Below, piece by piece: positions 58,879 to 64,000 of a stretch of 64,000 bases of DNA (within the stretch, counting starts at the first letter, position 1; every line of letters starts with the position of its first letter). The notes below the pieces were generated by a model that was given only the letters and a program-made list of their open reading frames with translations, was not told the DNA's origin and did no database searches. Made by a program: the position numbers and the translations under genes. This DNA is from an uncultured Clostridia bacterium. GTDB taxonomy: Bacteria > Bacillota > Clostridia > UMGS1883. The DNA lies in the NCBI GenBank assembly GCA_934454525.1, contig CAKSFM010000011.1, positions 1-64,000 of the forward strand, in the 5' to 3' direction.

Positions 58879-61500
58879 TTGAAGAATCTCGAAAAAACGT
58901 ACAACCCCTCCGAGATTGAGGATAAGCTGTACAAAAAATGGATGGACGGAGGATATTTTCACTCCGAGCCTGATTCAAAAAAAGAGCCTTATACGATAGT
59001 TATACCGCCGCCCAATGTTACAGGGCAGCTGCACATGGGGCATGCTCTTGATGAGACGCTCCAGGATATTCTTATCAGGTACAAGCGCATGCAGGGATAC
59101 AATGCGCTTTGGATTCCCGGAACTGACCACGCGGGAATTGCAACGCAGATAAAAGTTGAAGAAGATCTGCGCGTTAATGAGGGAATCACGCGATATGACC
59201 TCGGGCGTGAGAAATTTCTTGAACGCGTGTGGGACTGGAAAGAAAAATTCGGCAGCAGAATCATCAATCAGATTAAAAAGCTCGGCTGCTCATGCGATTG
59301 GGACAGAGAGCGTTTCACGATGGACGATGGCTGCTCCAAGGCTGTCCGCGAGGTTTTCGTAAATCTTTATAACAAGGGTCTTATTTACCGCGGAAACAAA
59401 ATCATCAACTGGTGTCCGAGCTGCGCAACGGCGCTCTCTGATGCAGAGGTTGAATATACCGATCAGCCGGGGCATTTCTGGCATGTCAGATACAAAATGT
59501 CTGATTCTGACAATTATATAATCGTTGCAACAACGCGCCCGGAAACAATTCTCGGCGATACGGCGATTGCAGTTAATCCCGATGACGAACGCTATGCGGA
59601 TTTTGTGGGAAAAACATGTATTCTTCCGCTTGTCGGCAGGGAAATCCCGATTGTTGCCGATGAATATGTTGAAAAGGATTTCGGAACAGGCGCCGTTAAA
59701 ATTACGCCTGCGCATGACCCCAACGACTTTGAGGTCGGTATGCGCCATGACCTCCCCGTTATCAACGTTATGAACAGCGATGCAACAATTAACGCAAACG
59801 GCGGAAAATATGAGGGCATGGATCGTTATGAAGCGCGGAAAGCAATAGTTGACGATCTTGACAAGTGCGGTGCGCTCGTTAAGGTTGAGGATTATTCGCA
59901 CAATGTCGGCACATGCTACCGCTGCAAAACAACGGTTGAGCCGCTGACGAGCGACCAGTGGTTCGTTAAAATGAAGCCGCTTGCGGAAGAAGCAATCCGC
60001 GTTGTAAATGATAAAGAGGTTGAGTTTGTTCCCGAACGCTTCACAAAAACATATCTCAACTGGATGAACAACGTTCACGACTGGTGCATCTCCCGTCAGC
60101 TTTGGTGGGGTCACAGAATTCCTGCATTTTACTGCGATAAGTGCGGCGAAATGGTTGTAAGCAAAACAGATGTTGACGTTTGCCCGAAATGCGGCGCGCC
60201 GATGCGCCAGGAAGAGGATGTGCTCGACACGTGGTTCAGCTCTGCACTGTGGCCTTTCTCAACGCTCGGCTGGCCCGAAAAGACGGAGGATCTTGCATAT
60301 TACTATCCGACAAGCACACTTGTTACCGGATATGACATTATATTCTTCTGGGTTGCAAGAATGATATTCAGCGGCTGCGAGCATATGAAGAAGCCGCCGT
60401 TTAAGCACGTTTTCATGCATGGCATTGTGCGCGACAGCCAGGGCAGAAAGATGAGCAAATCGCTCGGCAACGGCATTGACCCGCTTGAGGTTATTTCCAA
60501 GTACGGCGCCGATGCGCTCAGGTTTACCCTTGCAACGGGTAACTCACCCGGAAATGATATGCGCTTTTATTGGGAACGCGTTGAATCCAGCCGCAACTTT
60601 GCGAATAAGATATGGAATGCGGCGCGTTTTGTCCTGATGAATCTTGAAATTGAGGACTGTTCTCTTCCCGAAAATCCCGAAATTGAGGACAAGTGGATTC
60701 TTTCGCGCTTTAACGGCGTTGCGCGCTCGGTGACGGAGAATCTTGACAAATTTGAGCTTGGCGTTGCGCTCAGCAATCTTTACGATTTTATTTGGGATGA
60801 ATTCTGCGATTGGTATATTGAGCTTGTTAAAACAAGACTATACGGTGACAATAAGGAAAGCAAGCTCAATGCCGAGCACACGCTTTGCTTCGTTCTTTGC
60901 GGCATACTGAAACTGATGCATCCGTTCATGCCCTTCATAACCGAGGAAATTTACTGCGCACTTCCCACCGGCGAGGACACGATTATGACCTCCGAATGGC
61001 CGAAATACAGCGACAAATTGAATTTCCCCGAGGAAGAGAAGCAGATGTCGGTTATCTGCGGAGCGATAAAGAGCATCCGCAATATCCGAACGGAAATGAA
61101 CGTTGTTCCGTCAAGAAAGGCAAGCATGATTATTGTCACGGATAATGCAAAGCTGTTTGAGGACGGCACTGCATTTTTTGAAAAGCTTGCCGGCGCAAAA
61201 GACGTTACCGTAATAAATGAAGAGAAAAATATCCCTGACGGCGCTGTAAGCGTTATTGTTGAGGGGGCAAAAATCTTTATACCGATGGACGAGCTGATTG
61301 ACACCGAAAAGGAAAAGCAGCGCCTTGAAAAGGAAAAAGAGCGCCTTGAGGCGGAAATTGAGCGCGTTGAAAAGAAACTTTCGAATCAGGGCTTTATCGC
61401 AAAAGCTCCTGCAAAGCTTATTGAAGAAGAAAAGGAAAAGGGCGTTAAATACAGAGAAATGTACGGCAAGGTTCTTGAAAGCCTTGCAAAGCTCGGTTAG
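58879..61500 (+). CDS. valS: Valyl-tRNA synthetase
   Basis: An 873-residue class I synthetase. HIGH motif in PPPNVTGQLHMGHALDE (about residues 40-56), editing domain with TTRPETILGDTAIAVNP, zinc-type Cys pairs near 425-450 (YCDKCGE, VCPKCGA), KMSKS motif as GRKMSKSLGNGIDP (about 522-535), and the C-terminal coiled-coil arm (TEKEKQRLEKEKERLEAEIE). The start is TTG after GAAAGGA. Only 42 bases separate it from the upstream gene, so there is no room for the T-box leader that many Firmicutes use for this gene. Confidence 0.97.
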   Translation: MKNLEKTYNPSEIEDKLYKKWMDGGYFHSEPDSKKEPYTIVIPPPNVTGQLHMGHALDETLQDILIRYKRMQGYNALWIPGTDHAGIATQIKVEEDLRVNEGITRYDLGREKFLERVWDWKEKFGSRIINQIKKLGCSCDWDRERFTMDDGCSKAVREVFVNLYNKGLIYRGNKIINWCPSCATALSDAEVEYTDQPGHFWHVRYKMSDSDNYIIVATTRPETILGDTAIAVNPDDERYADFVGKTCILPLVGREIPIVADEYVEKDFGTGAVKITPAHDPNDFEVGMRHDLPVINVMNSDATINANGGKYEGMDRYEARKAIVDDLDKCGALVKVEDYSHNVGTCYRCKTTVEPLTSDQWFVKMKPLAEEAIRVVNDKEVEFVPERFTKTYLNWMNNVHDWCISRQLWWGHRIPAFYCDKCGEMVVSKTDVDVCPKCGAPMRQEEDVLDTWFSSALWPFSTLGWPEKTEDLAYYYPTSTLVTGYDIIFFWVARMIFSGCEHMKKPPFKHVFMHGIVRDSQGRKMSKSLGNGIDPLEVISKYGADALRFTLATGNSPGNDMRFYWERVESSRNFANKIWNAARFVLMNLEIEDCSLPENPEIEDKWILSRFNGVARSVTENLDKFELGVALSNLYDFIWDEFCDWYIELVKTRLYGDNKESKLNAEHTLCFVLCGILKLMHPFMPFITEEIYCALPTGEDTIMTSEWPKYSDKLNFPEEEKQMSVICGAIKSIRNIRTEMNVVPSRKASMIIVTDNAKLFEDGTAFFEKLAGAKDVTVINEEKNIPDGAVSVIVEGAKIFIPMDELIDTEKEKQRLEKEKERLEAEIERVEKKLSNQGFIAKAPAKLIEEEKEKGVKYREMYGKVLESLAKLG

Positions 61501-61532
61501 GCATAATTATTATAGAATCGGGGGTCTGCCCA

Positions 61533-62393
61533 ATGAAATGTATGTTCGATAAATGCTATGACGCGGTGAAGTTTGCCAATGACAGCAAAACGTTCGGCAT
61601 ATACTATTCGGAAAAGCAGAACCCCGATCTTAATATTCATATCCACGACTGCTGCGAAATTCTGTGCTGCCTGCACGGCGGAAAAAACTTTTTGATTGAT
61701 GACCGTGTTTACGATGTTTCGGACGGGGATTTATTCATTATCAACCAGTTTGAAGCGCACAAAATTACCTTTGACCCCGACAAGGTTTTTGCAAGATTTG
61801 TTATGCAGGTGCATCCGGAATTTTTGTATGCCGCGTCGTCAGAGCAAACCGACCTTTCGCACTGCTTTTACAGCCGCGGCTTCGACTGCGCAAATAAAAT
61901 TTCGCTGACGGATGAGGAACTGAAGCGGCTGTGTTCCCTGTTCATGCGTTTGGGAGAGAATTATTCTTTCGGCGATGATATAACAAAAAACCTCCTTGCA
62001 ACAGAGGTGCTTGTCTATGTCAACACACTGTTCATACTGCGGAAATCGCAGCCGAGGGTTATCGGTGACAGATCAGTGCAGAAAGCAATCGAGTATATTA
62101 ACAAAAACTATTCCGAGCCGATTTCGCTTGCTGCCGTTGCGGCGGAGGCATATGTTTCGGTAAATCAGCTTTGCCGCCTTTTTAACAGATACTGCGGCAC
62201 AACGGTTTCCAAATACATAACATCAAAACGGATAACAGAAGCAAAAAAACTTCTTTCTTCCGGCAAAAGCGTGACAGACGCCGCGCTGATGTGCGGATTT
62301 GACGACTATGCTAATTTTATAAGGGTGTTTAAAAAACACGTTGGCACAACACCCGGGAAATACGGAAAAAACGGTAATTCAGCCGTTCTCTGA
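61533..62393 (+). CDS. AraC-family transcriptional regulator
   Basis: A 286-residue regulator: an N-terminal cupin-like sensing domain (about 20-105, HIHDCCEILCCLHGGKNFLI and DGDLFIINQFEAHKI) and a C-terminal pair of helix-turn-helix motifs (about 185-280, ISLAAVAAEAYVSVNQLCRL and VTDAALMCGFDDYANFIRVF). Such AraC proteins often respond to sugars; no sugar transport or hydrolase genes adjoin it here, so the target is unknown. ATG after GGGGG. 32 bases after valS, possibly with its own promoter. Confidence 0.9.
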   Translation: MKCMFDKCYDAVKFANDSKTFGIYYSEKQNPDLNIHIHDCCEILCCLHGGKNFLIDDRVYDVSDGDLFIINQFEAHKITFDPDKVFARFVMQVHPEFLYAASSEQTDLSHCFYSRGFDCANKISLTDEELKRLCSLFMRLGENYSFGDDITKNLLATEVLVYVNTLFILRKSQPRVIGDRSVQKAIEYINKNYSEPISLAAVAAEAYVSVNQLCRLFNRYCGTTVSKYITSKRITEAKKLLSSGKSVTDAALMCGFDDYANFIRVFKKHVGTTPGKYGKNGNSAVL

Positions 62394-62435
62394 TGAGGAG
62401 GACAGCTGAATTATTATTTTTTTTGCAGAAAAGTA

Positions 62436-62464
62436 TTGACAAATGCCGATGCATGTTGTATTAT
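62436..62464 (+). promoter_or_regulatory. Sigma-A promoter of the GntR-ABC operon
   Basis: TTGACA (62436-62441), 17 bases, TATTAT (62459-62464). Its -10 box lies inside the palindrome described next. Confidence 0.92.
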
Positions 62465-62492
62465 TGTATTAGATGATTAATACAATAATACA
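62457..62492. promoter_or_regulatory. 36-base palindromic operator of the GntR regulator
   Basis: TGTATTATTGTATTA, six bases GATGAT, then the exact reverse complement TAATACAATAATACA. It covers the -10 box and the start point and ends 14 bases before the TTG start of the GntR gene. A perfect 15-bp inverted repeat here is the expected autoregulatory site of a dimeric GntR (YtrA-type) repressor. Confidence 0.88.
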
Positions 62493-62506
62493 AAGAGGGT
62501 GAGCGT

Positions 62507-62869
62507 TTGAAATGGAGCTTTGATAATGACCGCGCAATTTATGCGCAAATCATTTCACAGGTGCGGATGTTCATTGCTTCCGGAGCACTGCCGCCGGGCA
62601 GCAAGCTTAAGTCCGTGCGCGAGCTTGCTGCTGAGGCAGGCGTGAATCCGAACACAATGCAAAAAGCGCTGACGGAGCTTGAACGGCTCGGACTTGTTTA
62701 TGCAAGCAGAACAAGCGGCAGATTCGTTACAGAAGACGATGAAAGCATTGCCGCCGTGCGCAGCGAGCTTGCGGAAGCCATGGTCAGCAGATTGCTTGAC
62801 GACATGAAAAAGCTCGGATATAATGCAGAAGATGTCATAAAATTTATCGATTGGAGGAAAAGTAAGTGA
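62507..62869 (+). CDS. GntR-family regulator, YtrA subfamily
   Basis: A 120-residue repressor: winged helix (about 5-75) with IYAQIISQVRMFIASGALPP, GSKLKSVRELAAEAGVNPNT and MQKALTELERLGLVYASRTS, then only a short two-helix tail (ESIAAVRSELAEAMVSRLL). The lack of a ligand domain is the YtrA mark; these are typically co-transcribed with ABC transporters responding to cell-wall-active compounds. TTG start after AGAGGG. Stop overlaps the next start (GTGA). Confidence 0.93.
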   Translation: MKWSFDNDRAIYAQIISQVRMFIASGALPPGSKLKSVRELAAEAGVNPNTMQKALTELERLGLVYASRTSGRFVTEDDESIAAVRSELAEAMVSRLLDDMKKLGYNAEDVIKFIDWRKSK

Positions 62870-63576
62870 GCGAATACATATTGCAATGCGAAGGAATTTG
62901 CAAATCATACGGCTCTAAGGCTGCGCTTAAGGACGTCAGCTTTTCACTTGAATCAGGGAAAATTGTGGGACTGCTCGGTCCGAACGGAAGCGGAAAAACA
63001 ACGCTGATTAAAATTCTGAATCAGCTGATACAACCAAGCGGCGGCAGCGTGTTTGTGTGCGGTGAGCCGCTTTCGGATGAATCAAAAGGGGTTATTTCTT
63101 ACCTCCCCGACAGAGTGACGCTGCCGGAAAAAATGCGCGTGAGGGAGCTTATAGAGCTCTACGCCGATTTCTATGAGGACTTCAGCGCCGACCGCGCAAA
63201 CGAAATGACGGAACATCTCGGGGTTGACCAAAATGCCCGGTTTAAAACGCTTTCAAAAGGTACAAAGGAAAAGGTTCAGCTTATTCTTGCAATGAGCCGC
63301 CGCGCGCGCCTTTATCTGCTTGATGAGCCGATGGGCGGCGTTGACCCGGCAACGCGTGACTATATTCTTGACACAATTATTTCAAATTTCGGCGAGGATT
63401 CAACAATTGTTATTTCGACGCACCTTATTGCCGATATCGAAAAAGTTCTTGACGAAGCAATCTTTATCCGCGAGGGTGAAATTGTTATGCAGGACAGTGT
63501 TGACAATATACGCAGCGTACATCAGAAAAGCGTTGATGATCTGTTCAGGGAGGTATTCAGATGTTCGGAAAATTAA
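62866..63576 (+). CDS. ABC transporter ATPase, YtrB-like
   Basis: A 236-residue ATPase: Walker A LLGPNGSGKTTLIKIL (about 37-52), Q-loop region VISYLPDRVTLPEKMRV, signature TLSKGTKEKVQLILAMSR (the LSGGQ place reads LSKGT, as in YtrB/antibiotic-type relatives), Walker B LYLLDEPMGGVDP, and His in ISTHLIADIEKV. GTG start with GGAGG, four-base overlap with the GntR gene. It overlaps the following permease gene by 16 bases. Confidence 0.92.
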   Translation: MSEYILQCEGICKSYGSKAALKDVSFSLESGKIVGLLGPNGSGKTTLIKILNQLIQPSGGSVFVCGEPLSDESKGVISYLPDRVTLPEKMRVRELIELYADFYEDFSADRANEMTEHLGVDQNARFKTLSKGTKEKVQLILAMSRRARLYLLDEPMGGVDPATRDYILDTIISNFGEDSTIVISTHLIADIEKVLDEAIFIREGEIVMQDSVDNIRSVHQKSVDDLFREVFRCSEN

Positions 63577-64000
63577 TCAAATATGAATTTAAAGCTCTTT
63601 CATCGGTACTGCTGCCGATATTCGGAGCAATGCTTGTGATGGGAATTCTCGCACCGGTGTTTGTGTCGCTGCCCGACATAACGGGCGGCAGATTCTTCAT
63701 TGCGCAGCTTCTCACTGTGATTTATATTGTAATCTACGCGTGCCTGCTTTTCGGCGGCGGACTGATGTGCCTGATAGCAACCGTGATACGCTTCAGAAAA
63801 AATCTGCTCGGTGACGAGGGTTATCTCATGCACACGCTGCCCGTGAAGAAGTGGCAGCTCACCGCCTCAAAGGTAATTGCAGCAGTTTCAATGCAGTTGC
63901 TCGGCGGACTGGCGGCAGCTGTTTCGGGCATAATTTTCATTGCCATGAGCGTTCGCTCGGCATTCAGCGGCATGGTTGAACTGTTCGGACTTCTTCACTA
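63561..64000 (+). CDS. ABC permease, cut by the window end
   Basis: Starts MFGKLIKYEFKALSSVLLP at ATG 63561 (AGGGAGG upstream, inside the ATPase gene) and stays open to the last base, about 146 codons. Membrane segments: VLLPIFGAMLVMGILAPVF, FIAQLLTVIYIVIYACLLFG and LLGGLAAAVSGIIFIAMSV. The loop motif GDEGYLMHTLPVKKWQLTAS is typical of permeases paired with YtrB-like ATPases. Partner of the preceding ATPase under GntR control. The 3' end is outside the window. Confidence 0.85.
   Translation, partial: MFGKLIKYEFKALSSVLLPIFGAMLVMGILAPVFVSLPDITGGRFFIAQLLTVIYIVIYACLLFGGGLMCLIATVIRFRKNLLGDEGYLMHTLPVKKWQLTASKVIAAVSMQLLGGLAAAVSGIIFIAMSVRSAFSGMVELFGLLH

Overview
The window is chromosomal DNA from a spore-lineage anaerobic Firmicute, most likely a member of class Clostridia (Oscillospiraceae or Ruminococcaceae-like; the rank is an inference). 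Evidence: spoVG and spoVT; the block spoVG-glmU-prs-pth-mfd; the ctsR-mcsA-mcsB-clpC operon; ecfA-ecfA-ecfT-truA; an fhs gene; strong AGGAGG-type ribosome sites with TTG and GTG starts; and near-consensus sigma-A promoters. GC content looks moderate. No rRNA, tRNA, CRISPR array, prophage or intact insertion sequence was seen.

Layout. 1-7.7 kb (minus strand): ytxH-like, PAP2 phosphatase, mfd, pth, prs, glmU, spoVG; murC diverges on the plus strand to 9.2 kb. 9.2-16.3 kb is the accessory and decaying part: interspersed repeats, a sigma/anti-sigma pair, three broken sugar-catabolism genes (GH2 beta-mannosidase, GH105-like hydrolase, beta-phosphoglucomutase), intact spoVT, and a frameshifted secreted protein. 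16.3-21.6 kb: pgsA, rimO, recX, hemW, lepA. 21.6-26.5 kb: cvpA, a DUF5711 protein, truA and an ECF transporter core. 26.5-33.3 kb: rRNA-type methyltransferase, DegV, and two large ABC half-exporters around a DUF1854 protein. 33.6-39.7 kb: recA with a LexA box, a cinA-type deamidase, thiI, a cysteine desulfurase, and a solitary type II topoisomerase A subunit. 39.8-49.9 kb: MATE and YoaK-like transporters, a CNNM/CorC-like protein, a BrkB-like protein, IMP dehydrogenase, formate-THF ligase, and two COG0523-type metal GTPases. 50-58.5 kb: a two-component system, a dGTPase-like HD hydrolase, and the CtsR/McsAB/ClpC protein-arginine-phosphate quality-control operon. 58.6-64 kb: a small membrane protein, valS, an AraC regulator, and a GntR(YtrA)-ABC operon cut by the window end.

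How the genes work together. Cell-wall precursor supply is represented by glmU and murC, PRPP supply by prs, tRNA and ribosome maintenance by pth, truA, thiI, rimO, lepA and valS, and DNA repair by mfd, recA and recX. thiI and the cysteine desulfurase form a tRNA-thiolation pair. fhs and guaB lie beside two COG0523 genes, which suggests a link between folate or purine metabolism and metal supply. Regulatory sites are readable for recA (LexA), ctsR (tandem heptads), the GntR operon (a 36-bp perfect palindrome over the -10 box) and the two-component operon (10-bp direct repeats upstream of a weak -35).

The least expected signal is a set of short non-coding repeats (called R1, R2 and R3 here). 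R1 and R2 have imperfect terminal inverted repeats, lie beside transcription terminators or promoter hairpins, and in several cases are flanked by direct duplications of the neighbouring sequence. They look like small non-autonomous mobile elements or structured RNA modules that settle at gene ends.
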